A DNA stretch of 64,000 nucleotides from Lacticaseibacillus absianus (GCF_013407595.1 NZ_JABEKX010000003.1:1-64000); one strand, 5' to 3'. Shown: positions 40,362 to 49,653, counted from the first letter of the stretch. Translations and numbers: made by a program. The notes: generated by a model from the letters alone, not told the origin.

Positions 40362-40991
40362 TCACAGGGCGCCGAGCTGGCGGCGCAGCGCCTGGGCGCT
40401 GGCGGTGATGTCTGGCGCCGCGAACAGGGCGGACACCACGGCGACCCCAGCGAGCCCGCTGCCGGTGAGCTGGGGTAAGGTCAGCGCGTCGATCCCCCCG
40501 ATCGCAACGACCGGGATGTGGACTGCCTGGGTGATCGCCCGCAACGTGGCGAGTGGGACGTCGACGGCGTCGGCTTTGGTGCTGGTCGGGAACACGGCGC
40601 CGACGCCGAGGTAATCCGCACCGGCCGCCTCCGCGGCCAACGCGGTCTCAACGGTTTGCGCCGAGACGCCCAGAAGCTTGCCGGGCTGCCATTGTGCCCG
40701 GACAGTGCCAGCGGCCAGGTCGCTTTGGCCGACGTGGAGCCCGTCTGCGTCCACGGCTTGGGCCACAGTCAGGTCGTCGTTGATCAAAAGCGGGACGGCG
40801 TAGCGCGCGCACAAGGATTTGAGCGCCCTGGCTTCTGCGATAAAGGTGGCGCGATCGAGGTGTTTTTCCCGCAGCTGGACCATGGTCACCCCGCCTTGTA
40901 GCGCAGCTTCGACGCAGTCCACCAGTCGGCGGCCATTCAGCCACGCACGGTCAGTGACGGCATACAGGGTCAGGTCATCGCGAAGGGTCAT
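40362..40991 (-). CDS. thiE: Thiamine-phosphate synthase
   Basis: 209-residue TIM-barrel enzyme joining HMP-PP and thiazole phosphate to thiamine monophosphate. VTMVQLREK (pyrophosphate/HMP site), GQSDL and DYLGVGAVFPTSTKAD are conserved. ATG 40991 after AAAGGAG; the gene overlaps the cytX end by 17 nt. Last gene of the thiM-thiD-cytX-thiE operon under TPP control. Confidence 0.95.
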   Translation of the reverse strand: MTLRDDLTLYAVTDRAWLNGRRLVDCVEAALQGGVTMVQLREKHLDRATFIAEARALKSLCARYAVPLLINDDLTVAQAVDADGLHVGQSDLAAGTVRAQWQPGKLLGVSAQTVETALAAEAAGADYLGVGAVFPTSTKADAVDVPLATLRAITQAVHIPVVAIGGIDALTLPQLTGSGLAGVAVVSALFAAPDITASAQALRRQLGAL

Positions 40992-42144
40992 GCAGAGGCT
41001 CCTTTCTGAACCGGGTGCAGAGCCCGGTCGCGGCGGCAACGATCAAGACCACCGGCAAGGTACTACCAAGCGGTGTGGCGATCGTTAGCAGGTAGCGGTA
41101 GACGGCGACGCCCACGCCCCACAGCAGCAGGTTCGGCCAGTCCCAGGCCTGATGTGTCTCGCGGTGGCCGATCAGGGTGTCCACGATCTGGATCACGGCC
41201 ATCGGGACGAACACGGCGGAGATCCAGTAAAGGAAGTCTTCATAAGCGCTCAGCGGCACGAAGCAGGCAATCAGGGTGCCGAGTACGGTCACAGTGAGGG
41301 CTTGGATACGCGGGGACCAGCGTGCCCACAAGGTGTGCCCGCTGACGCCAGCGGAGTAGACGTCAAGGAAGGTGGTCGTGATCGTCGCGAGGATCACGAC
41401 GATCAAAGCAGCGACCCCGAGCCCAAAGTGATGCATCAGTGCGGCGATATTGGCCTGACCCGTCAGGACAGCGCCGAACAGGCCGATCGCATACATCCAG
41501 CAGCTGGTCAGATTGTAGACGAGCACGCTCCAACCGGTCGTGGCGACTGGGTGCTGGGCAGTGCTGGTGTAGTCGCTGATCAGGGGGAGCCAGGACAGTG
41601 GCATGGCGATCGCGAGCTCTAAGGCGGCGCCGAAGCTCAGCGTGCCACTGACTGTGACCGTGGGATCAGACGCCATCAGGATCCGCACGCTGAGGAACAC
41701 ACAGGCGACCAACAGCGCCAGCATCGCGACTTGATTGAGCGGCCCGAGGTCTTTGAGCCCGATCGCAAGCCAGATCACGGTGATCCCGCCGATCACCACG
41801 GCCCATAGTTGCAGGGACAGTGGCCAGAAGAGCTGACAGGCTTGGGCGCCGGTGATCACCATGACGGCGGTCCAGCCCAGCAGTTGCAGGACGTTCAACC
41901 CGGCGAACCAGTTGCCACCGCGGCGGCCGAAGGTCAGGCGCGCAGCCGCCATGGCGGGTTGGCGCGTCCGGGCGCCGATCAGCCCGCAACCGAGCATCAG
42001 GAGCCCGCCGATCAGGTGGCCCAGGCCGATCGCCAGGAGCCCCTTTGTGAGGCCGAGCGGGGCGAACAAGGTGCCCGAAAGCATTTCGGCCAAGGAGATC
42101 GCGGCTCCGAACCAGAGCAGCAGATTATCGCGCAGACGTGTCAT
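40975..42144 (-). CDS. cytX: CytX-like hydroxymethylpyrimidine permease (NCS1 family)
   Basis: 389 residues, about twelve membrane segments, of the nucleobase:cation symporter-1 family (WFGAAISLAEMLSGTLFAPLG start, and QLLGWTAVMVITGAQA). CytX members are found in thiamine operons and are thought to import the pyrimidine precursor HMP. Its place between thiD and thiE supports that role. Overlaps thiD by 20 nt and thiE by 17 nt, so translation is tightly coupled. Confidence 0.85.
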   Translation of the reverse strand: MTRLRDNLLLWFGAAISLAEMLSGTLFAPLGLTKGLLAIGLGHLIGGLLMLGCGLIGARTRQPAMAAARLTFGRRGGNWFAGLNVLQLLGWTAVMVITGAQACQLFWPLSLQLWAVVIGGITVIWLAIGLKDLGPLNQVAMLALLVACVFLSVRILMASDPTVTVSGTLSFGAALELAIAMPLSWLPLISDYTSTAQHPVATTGWSVLVYNLTSCWMYAIGLFGAVLTGQANIAALMHHFGLGVAALIVVILATITTTFLDVYSAGVSGHTLWARWSPRIQALTVTVLGTLIACFVPLSAYEDFLYWISAVFVPMAVIQIVDTLIGHRETHQAWDWPNLLLWGVGVAVYRYLLTIATPLGSTLPVVLIVAAATGLCTRFRKEPLHDPSR

Positions 42145-42958
42145 CGTGCGCCTCCCCGTAGGCCCAGTGATTCAGCGGGCCGTGCCCGTGGCCGACGACG
42201 ATCCCGTCGCGGATCGCGGCTTCGACGTACGCTTTGCCGGTCCGGATCGCGTCGGCCATCCCGGCGCCTTTGGCGAGTTCGGCCGTGATGCAGGCGGAGA
42301 GCGTGTCGCCGGTCCCGTGCGTGCGCACGGTGTCGACGCGAGGCGCGCGCAGCCAGAAGTGCTCGCCATTGGCTAGGAGGACAAAATCACTGGCTTCCGG
42401 CTGGTCACTCAGGTGTCCACCCTTGATGATCACGTTTTGCGCACCGAGCTGTTGAAAGAAGCCGGCGGCCTCGCGCATGTCCGCAGCAGTCGTGATCGCC
42501 TGGCCGGTGAGTTTTTCGGCTTCTGGCAGGTTCGGGGTCACGAGTGCCGCCAGCGGGATCAGCTCCTGGGCGACGACCGTGACCGCGGCTTCACTGAGGA
42601 GCGCCGCCCCACCCTTAGCCACCATCACGGGGTCGACGGTCAGTGGGCCGAAATCGTAACGCTTCAAGTTGCGCACCACGGCGTGTACGGTCGGGACATC
42701 CGCCAGCATCCCCGTTTTGCAGGCGCGGATCGCCAGATCCTGGGCCAGTGACGCGAACTGGGCGTCGATCATGGCCGGTGGCAGCGCCATCGCGTCTTGC
42801 ACCCCGAGGGTGTTCTGCGCTGTGATCGCGACCAAGACGGTGGCGGCAAAGACGTGGCGCGCCGTGATCGTCTTCAGGTCCGCCTGCATCCCGGCGCCGC
42901 CACCGCTATCGGAGCCGGCGATGGACAGTGCTTGAGGGTACTGTTGCAGCTCAGGCAT
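42125..42958 (-). CDS. thiD: Hydroxymethylpyrimidine/phosphomethylpyrimidine kinase
   Basis: 277-residue ribokinase-fold kinase making [21 protein letters not shown] at residues 14-29 binds HMP; the C-terminal [18 protein letters not shown] holds the catalytic Asp and anion hole. ATG 42958 after GAGGAGG. Overlaps thiM by 8 nt. Confidence 0.95.
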   Translation of the reverse strand: MPELQQYPQALSIAGSDSGGGAGMQADLKTITARHVFAATVLVAITAQNTLGVQDAMALPPAMIDAQFASLAQDLAIRACKTGMLADVPTVHAVVRNLKRYDFGPLTVDPVMVAKGGAALLSEAAVTVVAQELIPLAALVTPNLPEAEKLTGQAITTAADMREAAGFFQQLGAQNVIIKGGHLSDQPEASDFVLLANGEHFWLRAPRVDTVRTHGTGDTLSACITAELAKGAGMADAIRTGKAYVEAAIRDGIVVGHGHGPLNHWAYGEAHDDTSAR

Positions 42959-43754
42959 GGCGCGCCTCCTCGTAGCGCGTGCTGGTGTGTAGGTCGATCG
43001 GGTCAAGCTGCGCCAGCCCATCGAGTAAGCGCGTTGCGAATGTGCCGGGCTGCAGTGGGGTCAGGTCGCTGGCTGCCCGTTCGCCGGTCACGCCGAGTGT
43101 GGCACAGGCCGTCACGGCTGCATCAAAAGGATCGGTCGTCGTGCCCAGGTAGGCGCCGATCAGACTGGAGAGCAGGTCGCCGGAACCGACGACGGCGGGG
43201 AGCAACGGCGTCTCGTTGTAGACGGCCGCACTGGCCGAGCCGTCGCTGATGTGATCCACCGCGCCGCTGATCACCGTGACGCAGTGGTACTGGGCCGCGC
43301 AAGTCGCGGCCAGTGCGGCGGGCTCGTCGCTCAACGTGCCGGCGTCGATCCCCTTAGCTGTCGCGGCGGCCCCGATCAGAGCCGCGACCTCACTGGCGTT
43401 GCCGCGGATCACTGTGATCGGAAAATCGGCCAAAAGGCGCTTGGCCGACCCCAGACGGTAAGCCGTTGCCCCGGCGGCGACGGGGTCGAGGACGATCGGC
43501 CGGTGGTGCGCAGCCGCGGCAGTCGCCAGGGCGGTGACAAGTGGCTGGTCCGCCGCGTTGATCGTCCCAAGGTTGATCACTAGGGCATCCGCAACGCGCA
43601 TCAGCGCGTCTGCTTCCTCGGGGGCACTGGTCATGATCGGCGACGCCCCGAGCGCGTTCAAGCCGTTGGCGACGAATCCCGGCGTGACGAAGTTCGCGTA
43701 GTTGACGACCAGCGGCCGCTTGGTCCGTAGGGTGGCAAGCAATTCTGGTTCCAT
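42951..43754 (-). CDS. thiM: Hydroxyethylthiazole kinase
   Basis: 267 residues, ribokinase-like. VVNYANFVTPGFVANGLNAL, LDPVAAGATAYR and VVGSGDLLSSLIGAYL mark the thiazole and ATP sites; the last has Asp in the place of the usual CGDL/GxGD base. Salvages thiazole alcohol. The operon has salvage enzymes only (ThiM, ThiD, ThiE, CytX) and no thiC or thiG, so thiamine is rebuilt from imported parts. First gene after the TPP riboswitch. Confidence 0.94.
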   Translation of the reverse strand: MEPELLATLRTKRPLVVNYANFVTPGFVANGLNALGASPIMTSAPEEADALMRVADALVINLGTINAADQPLVTALATAAAAHHRPIVLDPVAAGATAYRLGSAKRLLADFPITVIRGNASEVAALIGAAATAKGIDAGTLSDEPAALAATCAAQYHCVTVISGAVDHISDGSASAAVYNETPLLPAVVGSGDLLSSLIGAYLGTTTDPFDAAVTACATLGVTGERAASDLTPLQPGTFATRLLDGLAQLDPIDLHTSTRYEEARHA

Positions 43755-43787
43755 GTGAGAAGACCTCTTTTCTTGAGTGTGCGGGAC

Positions 43788-43820
43788 AAAAAAGGTGCCC
43801 GCAAAAAAGCCTCGGGCACC
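43788..43820 (-). terminator. Expression-platform terminator of the TPP riboswitch
   Basis: On the minus strand GGTGCCCG pairs with CGGGCACC (8 bp) and is followed by six T (43793 down to 43788). It lies between the aptamer and thiM, so TPP binding would stop transcription. Confidence 0.9.
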
Positions 43821-43825
43821 ATGGT

Positions 43826-43922
43826 GGACGACACTTTCCTGCGCAAGTCTGAACTTACAGGTTCAAAGGGATCGCGATGATCGATCGCATCTCAGCCGCT
43901 GATGGCGACACCCCTAGTGTAG
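43826..43922 (-). promoter_or_regulatory. TPP riboswitch aptamer (THI element)
   Basis: The minus strand shows the THI box blocks in order: ACTAGGGGTG, GGCTGAGATG, ATCCCTTTGAACCTGTAAG and GCGCAGGAAAGTG. P1 is ACACT (43916-43920) with AGTGT (43831-43835). Directly upstream of thiM-thiD-cytX-thiE. Confidence 0.96.
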
Positions 43923-43945
43923 ACGTATTCAGTTAAGACCCCATC

Positions 43946-43954
43946 ATCATACCA
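43946..43954 (-). promoter_or_regulatory. thi operon promoter (extended -10)
   Basis: Minus-strand TGG-TATGAT, an extended -10 with no clear -35, ending 24 nt before the aptamer. Confidence 0.65.
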
Positions 43955-43991
43955 CATGCCGCTTGCGGGTGGGGGCGCAACGTGTTGGCAC

Positions 43992-46900
43992 CTACAGCGT
44001 GAAGGCGACCGTCACGATCTGGTAAGGGGCAACGGTGAGCGATACTTGGCTGGGGTCAGGGAGCGCGGTGAGCGGCGTCTCATCGAGGCGGACTAGCGAA
44101 GCGGCGGTCGGGCCAAACTGCGGGGTGACCGTGACGGTCTGCGTGGCCCCGGTGAAGTCGTGCAGGCGTAAGATCACCGCCCGCTGGTCTTTGCTCAGCT
44201 TGATCGCGTCGACCGTAACGCCGGTCGCGTCGCGTAGCTTGAACAACGCCGGAAGCGGATCGGCAGTGCGGGTGACCGTCAGCGGCGCGTTCAGCTGTAG
44301 GGCGGCCTGCTCGACTCCGCCGGTCTGGGCGGTGCCGGCGTGCGGGAACAGACTGTAAGTGAAGGCGTGTACCCCTTGATCCGCGTCAGGATCAGGGTAG
44401 ACACCGGCTTTGATCAGTGAGAGCGACAGACTGTGATCGCTGGCCGCGTAACCGTACTTGCAATCATTCAGCAGCGCGACGCCGTAGTCAGGCTGAGAGA
44501 GGTCGGCCCACTTATGGCCGACGACCTCGAACTTCGCGGTATCCCAGGAGGTGTTGCGGGCAAGCGTGCGCCGCACATTGCCGTACTGGATATCGTAAGT
44601 CGCGTAGTCCGTCTGCACATCGAGGTCAAAGGCGGTCCGGAGCAACAGCTCGTGCTCGTGCCAGTCGGCCTCGGTGACGAAGTTGAGGCGCCGCGAGTCA
44701 TCCGCCACGACGAGCCGCTGGGTGATCGTGGACTGGTGGAAGTGGTAATCGCTGGTGATGATGGTCGTTGGGCCTTGGCGCGTTGCGGTCACACGGGTCG
44801 CCGTCAGCGGGCGTGACTTGGCCACATAGTCCTCGTCGAGGTTCCAGTTGTCAAAATTCATCGGGCGATCTTCGTAGATCGTCAGACGATTGCCAAGCCC
44901 GCCCGGCGTCAGGACCTCGCGCTGATGGTCACGGTCGAAGAGTCGGGTGAGCTGGCCGGCGTCGTTCCAGGTCAACGCGTAGTGCGGCGTGGTCAGCTGG
45001 TGGGTCGTGAGCGCGACCGGCGTTGGTTCGGTGGCTGGCGTGAAGGTCAGCTGGGTGCTGGCCAGCGGGGCCAGCGGCAGGCGCAAGTGGACCTGCTCGC
45101 CCACGCGCCAAGTGGTCGCTGCGGTCCCGTCGGGCAGGGTGTACGTGCCCGGTCGCGGGGCCGTCAGCGTCAGCTCGCCTTGAGCCAGCGTGGCGTTCGG
45201 GTTCGTCACGGTCAGCGGCGCGTCAGGCTGGTCAGCGCGCAGCGCGGCGATCCCGGCGTGCATCGTCTGGAGGTCTGCGTGGACATCCGTGTAGACTTCA
45301 CCGATCGATGATCCCGGTAAGACGTCGTGGAACTGCGTTTTGAGCAGAGTCTGCCACAGCTGGTTCACCGCGGCCTGGGGGTACGGCTGATGGGCGAAGA
45401 CGTGGCGAGTGGTCAACAGGAGCTCCAAGCTGGCTAAGGCGAATTCGAGCTGGCGGTTCGCCCGCTTAACGAAGGCCTGCGAGGTGTAGGTCCCGCGGTG
45501 GTACTCGAGGTATAATTCGCCGGTCCAAGTCGGGTACGCTTCGCCAGTCGCCGCGACTTGGTGCCGCAGCGCAGTGAAAAAATCATCGACGCGCGTGTTG
45601 GCGATGTGCGGCATCCCGGGTAGCTCATCGATCACCGCGATGTTTTGGATCATCTCGCGGGTCGGGCCGCCCCCGCCGTCGCCGAACCCATACGGCATCA
45701 GCAGGTGGTTGTTGAGCTGCTTGTCACGATAGGCCCGGTAGGTCTGTAACACGACGCGCGGGGTGATCTCACCGTTATAGGTGTACTTGAACATCTCGGC
45801 CTTGCTGTAGTCGTAGACGACCTCGGTGGTGGTCAGGAAGTAGGTGAGCACCTCAGATCCATCCAGCCCGCGCCAGACGAAGGTGTCGTGCGGTGCGCGG
45901 TTGGTGTCGTTCCAGGAGATCTTCGAGGTGACGAAGTCGTGGATCCCGAACCCTTGCATGATCTGGGGCAAGGCGGCAGAGTAGCCGAAGACATCGGGGA
46001 GCCACAGCACGGTCTGCTTGGCGTTGAAGTGCGCCTTGAAGTAGGCGGTGCCCAGCAGGAACTGACGCGTCAGGGATTCCCCGCTGGGCAAGTTGGTGTC
46101 CGGCTCGACCCACGTCGCCCCATCGGCTTCCCACCGTCCGGCCGCAGCCTGGGCCTTGATCTCGGCGAACATCTCAGGCTCGCGTTGCGCGATGAACTGG
46201 TGAACCTGCGGGGTGGAGTAGAAGAACTTGAAGGCGGGAAACTCCCGCATCAGTTGAAGTGCCGTGGCAAAGGAGCGCGTGGCTTTTTCGGCCGTGTGAC
46301 GATAGCGCCATAACCACGCGACGTCGATGTGCGTCTGACCGATCGCGGCAACGTCGAAGCCCAGCTTCTGGCCGGCGTGGGCGGCGCTGAAGGCGTGAAT
46401 ATCAGCCAAGGCTGCGTCGGCGTGGGCGGTCAGTGCCAATAGGTCATCAGTCGCCCAGAAGAAGCGCGCGAAGCAGTTACGGACCAAGCGCACGTAGTCG
46501 TACTTGAGCGGATCGTTGTCTGAGAGTTCGGGGATCAAGTCAATGATGTTCCAGAGGTAGGTGTACGCCGTGCGCAATGAGGCGTGCTCGGGGCCGATCG
46601 TGGCGCGCTTGAGCTGGAAGTGCTGCGTGCGTTTCGGGCACCCGCCTTCGAGCCCGGACCACATGCAGATGCTGACGGTCAACGGGGCGGGGACGTCTTG
46701 GGGGGTCAAAAACAGCGACTCGTGGTTCGAGTCCACCGCCTGTCGTGGCCGGTCGCCAAAGTAGACCAGCCCTTCGAACCCATCGTTGTTGCCGTCACCG
46801 GTGCGCCCGAGGTCCAGCGTGACCACTGTGTTCGCCTGAAGCGCGGGCAGGTCGAATTGTAGCCAGTAGTAAGCGTCACGGCCGTGCCAGCGCGTGCCGA

Positions 46901-47084
46901 TCGTCGCTGGCTGCCAGTCGGCGTCGCGGGGGACACCGCGGTGATCGTCGCGGGGGTCAGGCGCCAGCCGCAGGCCAGATAAGGGGTGGTGGTCTTGAGT
47001 GATCGCCGCGTGAAGCAACGCGAGCTGTTGGTTGGCCTTGCGGACGTTGAAGACCGTGCTAGAATCGTTTCCCTGGTAAGGCAT
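43992..47084 (-). CDS. Alpha-mannosidase, glycoside hydrolase family 38
   Basis: 1030 residues, cytosolic (no signal peptide). Catalytic domain: GQTHIDVAWLWRY near residue 250 gives the zinc-binding His and Asp; LWLPDVFGYSAALPQI near 365 gives the nucleophile Asp; and YGFGDGGGGPT lies near 465. Middle and C-terminal beta domains follow. The length fits bacterial class II mannosidases that release mannose from alpha-linked oligosaccharides after uptake. No sugar transporter or regulator stands next to it, so the physiological substrate is open. ATG after AGGAGG; own promoter; divergent from proBA. Confidence 0.93.
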   Translation of the reverse strand: MPYQGNDSSTVFNVRKANQQLALLHAAITQDHHPLSGLRLAPDPRDDHRGVPRDADWQPATIGTRWHGRDAYYWLQFDLPALQANTVVTLDLGRTGDGNNDGFEGLVYFGDRPRQAVDSNHESLFLTPQDVPAPLTVSICMWSGLEGGCPKRTQHFQLKRATIGPEHASLRTAYTYLWNIIDLIPELSDNDPLKYDYVRLVRNCFARFFWATDDLLALTAHADAALADIHAFSAAHAGQKLGFDVAAIGQTHIDVAWLWRYRHTAEKATRSFATALQLMREFPAFKFFYSTPQVHQFIAQREPEMFAEIKAQAAAGRWEADGATWVEPDTNLPSGESLTRQFLLGTAYFKAHFNAKQTVLWLPDVFGYSAALPQIMQGFGIHDFVTSKISWNDTNRAPHDTFVWRGLDGSEVLTYFLTTTEVVYDYSKAEMFKYTYNGEITPRVVLQTYRAYRDKQLNNHLLMPYGFGDGGGGPTREMIQNIAVIDELPGMPHIANTRVDDFFTALRHQVAATGEAYPTWTGELYLEYHRGTYTSQAFVKRANRQLEFALASLELLLTTRHVFAHQPYPQAAVNQLWQTLLKTQFHDVLPGSSIGEVYTDVHADLQTMHAGIAALRADQPDAPLTVTNPNATLAQGELTLTAPRPGTYTLPDGTAATTWRVGEQVHLRLPLAPLASTQLTFTPATEPTPVALTTHQLTTPHYALTWNDAGQLTRLFDRDHQREVLTPGGLGNRLTIYEDRPMNFDNWNLDEDYVAKSRPLTATRVTATRQGPTTIITSDYHFHQSTITQRLVVADDSRRLNFVTEADWHEHELLLRTAFDLDVQTDYATYDIQYGNVRRTLARNTSWDTAKFEVVGHKWADLSQPDYGVALLNDCKYGYAASDHSLSLSLIKAGVYPDPDADQGVHAFTYSLFPHAGTAQTGGVEQAALQLNAPLTVTRTADPLPALFKLRDATGVTVDAIKLSKDQRAVILRLHDFTGATQTVTVTPQFGPTAASLVRLDETPLTALPDPSQVSLTVAPYQIVTVAFTL

Positions 47085-47113
47085 GAAGTCCTCCTAAAGG
47101 TGGTTTTCACCAA

Positions 47114-47142
47114 ATTATAGGCGTCTTCTCATCCTGGTACAA
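47114..47142 (-). promoter_or_regulatory. Alpha-mannosidase promoter
   Basis: Minus strand -35 TTGTAC (47137-47142), 17-bp spacer, -10 TATAAT (47114-47119). A small inverted repeat TGGT-TTTC-ACCA (47101-47112) lies over the expected start and could be an operator. Confidence 0.8.
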
Positions 47143-47151
47143 TGACAGGTC

Positions 47152-47180
47152 TTGACAAATTGTGCAACGTTCCCTATACT
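47152..47180 (+). promoter_or_regulatory. proBA promoter
   Basis: -35 TTGACA (47152-47157), 17-bp spacer, -10 TATACT (47175-47180); transcription would start near 47187, before the T-box. Back to back with the mannosidase promoter. Confidence 0.88.
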
Positions 47181-47210
47181 GCAATCAATTACCTATGGTC
47201 ATAGTAGCGC

Positions 47211-47370
47211 CTGACAGAGAGCGGCAAGCATGCTGAGATTGCCGTCACGTGCGCGAATCCGAGCCACAGTAGAACCCAGTTGAATCTCAGCACACAAAAG
47301 CGTGAAGCGTTGCTTCAAACGAGGATGGTACCGCCCGGATCGGGTGTCTCGGTTGAAGTGGCGCTTTTTG
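47211..47370 (+). promoter_or_regulatory. Proline T-box leader of proBA
   Basis: Shows the T-box landmarks: GACAGAGAGC at the stem I base (47212-47221), the distal GCTGAGA (47232-47238), GAATCCGAG in the specifier region (47255-47263) and the T-box AGGATGGTACCGC (47322-47334). GAAT-CCG-A puts the likely specifier at CCG (proline). The UGGU that pairs with the tRNA 3' end fits discriminator A, as in the tRNA-Pro at 819-892. Uncharged tRNA-Pro would favour the antiterminator and switch proBA on. Confidence 0.88.
47306..47369 (+). terminator. T-box terminator of proBA
   Basis: AGCGTTGCTTCAA (47306-47318) pairs with TTGAAGTGGCGCT (47353-47365), 13 pairs including three G-T, then TTTTT. It overlaps the T-box sequence, as expected for a mutually exclusive antiterminator. 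Confidence 0.8.
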
Positions 47371-47387
47371 GCTTCAAAGGAGCAACT

Positions 47388-48203
47388 ATGCAACGGATCA
47401 TCACCCCTTGCCGCCGGATCGTGGTCAAGATCGGGACGAGCAGTCTTATTCATGCGAACGGGAAGGTCAACCTGCAGACGATCGACCGCCTCGCCTATGT
47501 GCTGGCGGCGCTGACGAATCAGGGCCAAGAGGTCGTGCTGGTCACCAGCGGCGCGATCGGTGTCGGGCTCGACCGGATGAAGTTGACCACCCGACCGCAG
47601 GCGATCGCCCAGCAACAGGCATTGGCGGCGATCGGCCAAAGCGAGCTGATGCGGCTGTACGCGCAGCGCTTCGCGGATTACGACGCGCAGGCCGCCCAGC
47701 TGCTCCTGACGCACGACGTCTTCGAGTTCCCGGGGAGCCGGCAGCACGTGCTGGACACCATCGATGCGTTGCTGGCGGCCAAAGTGATCCCGGTGATCAA
47801 CGAGAACGACTCGGTCGCGACCGATGAGCTCGACCACCGGACGACCTTTGGTGACAACGACCAGCTGTCAGCGCTGGTCGCCACACGGATCGATGCGGAC
47901 TTGCTGATCGTGCTGTCGGACATCGATGGGCTGTACTCGGCGGACCCGCGCAAGGATCCCAGCGCGCACCTGATCCCGGTACTGACGCAATTGTCAGATC
48001 AAGTGCTGGCCGGGGCCAGCGGGACTGGCAGCCGGTTCGGGACCGGCGGGATGGTGACGAAGCTCAAGGCTGCGGCGACGATGATGGCGGCCGGTAAGCA
48101 GATGGTCCTGTGCAGCGGGGCGGACCCGCGCGTGCTCCTGAAGGTCGTCGCCGGCGCACCGATCGGAACATGGTTCGGCCCAGAACGGGCCAAGGAGGGA
48201 TAA
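47388..48203 (+). CDS. proB: Glutamate 5-kinase
   Basis: 271 residues, the amino-acid-kinase domain only: VVKIGTSSL near residue 12, VTSGAIGVGLDRM, INENDSVATDEL and GTGGMVTKLKAA. The C-terminal PUA domain of E. coli ProB (about 367 residues) is absent, as in several Gram-positive bacteria. First step from glutamate to proline. ATG 47388 after AAAGGAG; a longer frame would run through the T-box and is not coding. proA follows after 2 nt. Confidence 0.95.
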   Translation: MQRIITPCRRIVVKIGTSSLIHANGKVNLQTIDRLAYVLAALTNQGQEVVLVTSGAIGVGLDRMKLTTRPQAIAQQQALAAIGQSELMRLYAQRFADYDAQAAQLLLTHDVFEFPGSRQHVLDTIDALLAAKVIPVINENDSVATDELDHRTTFGDNDQLSALVATRIDADLLIVLSDIDGLYSADPRKDPSAHLIPVLTQLSDQVLAGASGTGSRFGTGGMVTKLKAAATMMAAGKQMVLCSGADPRVLLKVVAGAPIGTWFGPERAKEG

Positions 48204-48205
48204 CG

Positions 48206-49450
48206 ATGATCGATCTCAATCAGATGGGTGCAGCCGCTAAGACGGCCGCCAAGCAACTGGCCGGGCTCTCCACTGCGGCCAAAGATCAGGCACTGGACGC
48301 GATCGCGACGGCGCTAGAAGCCAACGTCGAGGCGCTACTGGCCGCCAATGCGGCGGATCTGGCCGGGGCCGCCGCCAGCCCGGCCAAGTTTCGCGACCGA
48401 CTGCGGTTGACGCCGGCGCGCATTGCCGACATGGCCGCCGGCGTCCGGGCCGTGGCGGCGCTGCCGGACCCGACCGCGGTGACCGAGGCTGGCTGGCGGA
48501 ATCACGCGGGCTTGTGGATCGAGCCGCGCCGGGTCCCGCTCGGCGTGATCGGGATCATCTACGAGGCGCGGCCGAATGTGACCGTTGACGCGGCCGCGCT
48601 CACGCTCAAGAGTGGCAATGCTGTGATCCTGCGTGGTGGCAAGGAGGCGCTGCACAGCAATCAGGCACTGGCGGCGGTGATCCAGGCCGCGCTTGCGGCC
48701 ACCGGGGTCGACGCGGCCGCCGTGCAGCTCGTGGCGGATCCGAGTCACGCACTGGCCAATGAGATGATGCACCTCAATCGCTACATTGACGTGTTGATCC
48801 CGCGTGGTGGAGCGAAGCTGATCCAAACGGTCGTCCAGACGGCGACGGTGCCGGTGATCGAGACTGGCGCGGGCAACTGTCACGTCTACGTCGACGCGAC
48901 TGCGGACCTCGAGATGGCGACCCGGATCGTTGTCAACGCCAAGGTCCAGCGGCCCAGTGTCTGCAACGCAGCGGAAAAGCTACTGGTCCATGCCGCGGTC
49001 GCCGAGCAGGCCGTACCGGCCTTAGCGGCGGCCCTCACCGCACACGGCGTTGAACTACGTGGGGATGCGCGCGCCTGCGCACTGGTGCCAAGTCTGCACC
49101 CTGCAACGGCAGAAGACTGGGACACGGAGTACAACGACTTGATCATGGCCGTCAAGGTCGTCGATTCGCTGGACGACGCAATCACCCACATCAACGCGCA
49201 CAACACGCAACACTCCGAGTCAATCGTGACCAACGACTACGCGGCCAGCGAGCAGTTCCTGCAGCAGATCGACGCGGCCTGTGTCTATGTCAATGCGTCG
49301 ACACGCTTCACCGATGGCAACGAGTTTGGGTTCGGCGCTGAGATCGGCATCAGCACCCAGAAGCTCCACGCACGTGGGCCGATGGGCCTTGCGCAGCTGA
49401 CGACGATCAAGTACGCGATCCGCGGTGACGGCCAGATCCGCGAAGCATAA
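48206..49450 (+). CDS. proA: Glutamate-5-semialdehyde dehydrogenase
   Basis: 414 residues, aldehyde-dehydrogenase fold. PRRVPLGVIGIIYEARPNVT is the cofactor region, the catalytic Cys is in QRPSVCNAAEKLLVH (near 250), and FGFGAEIGISTQKLHARGP is near the C-terminus. Reduces gamma-glutamyl phosphate to the semialdehyde. proC is not in the window. AAGGAGGG lies within the end of proB. Confidence 0.96.
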   Translation: MIDLNQMGAAAKTAAKQLAGLSTAAKDQALDAIATALEANVEALLAANAADLAGAAASPAKFRDRLRLTPARIADMAAGVRAVAALPDPTAVTEAGWRNHAGLWIEPRRVPLGVIGIIYEARPNVTVDAAALTLKSGNAVILRGGKEALHSNQALAAVIQAALAATGVDAAAVQLVADPSHALANEMMHLNRYIDVLIPRGGAKLIQTVVQTATVPVIETGAGNCHVYVDATADLEMATRIVVNAKVQRPSVCNAAEKLLVHAAVAEQAVPALAAALTAHGVELRGDARACALVPSLHPATAEDWDTEYNDLIMAVKVVDSLDDAITHINAHNTQHSESIVTNDYAASEQFLQQIDAACVYVNASTRFTDGNEFGFGAEIGISTQKLHARGPMGLAQLTTIKYAIRGDGQIREA

Positions 49451-49454
49451 GACT

Positions 49455-49490
49455 GGGGGTGGATGACCGTAAGGTCGTTCACCCCCTTTT
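49455..49490 (+). terminator. proBA terminator
   Basis: 14-pair stem GGGGGTGGATGACC (49455-49468) with GGTCGTTCACCCCC (49473-49486), loop GTAA, then TTTT. Confidence 0.93.
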
Positions 49491-49578
49491 GGGTCTGGCC
49501 ATGACGCACTGGTCTAGGTGCTGGCATCGACGGGCCGGACCTTGTCGCCACCGCGGCTGAACGACTGATCTCTGAACG

Positions 49579-49612
49579 AACGCCCGGACTGGATTCGATA
49601 ACGGGCGTTTTT
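49579..49612 (+). terminator. Second terminator downstream of proA
   Basis: AACGCCCG (49579-49586) with CGGGCGTT (49602-49609), then TTTTT. About 90 nt lie between it and the proA terminator with no gene seen; either a back-up stop or the end of an unrecognised short RNA. Confidence 0.8.
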
Positions 49613-49653
49613 GATATATTAATTTTTAATTATATACACAATAATAATCAGTC

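Noticed and set aside
47264-47266. CCA as T-box specifier triplet
   Set aside because: It is further from the GAA landmark than CCG at 47259-47261; both encode proline, so the amino acid call does not change.
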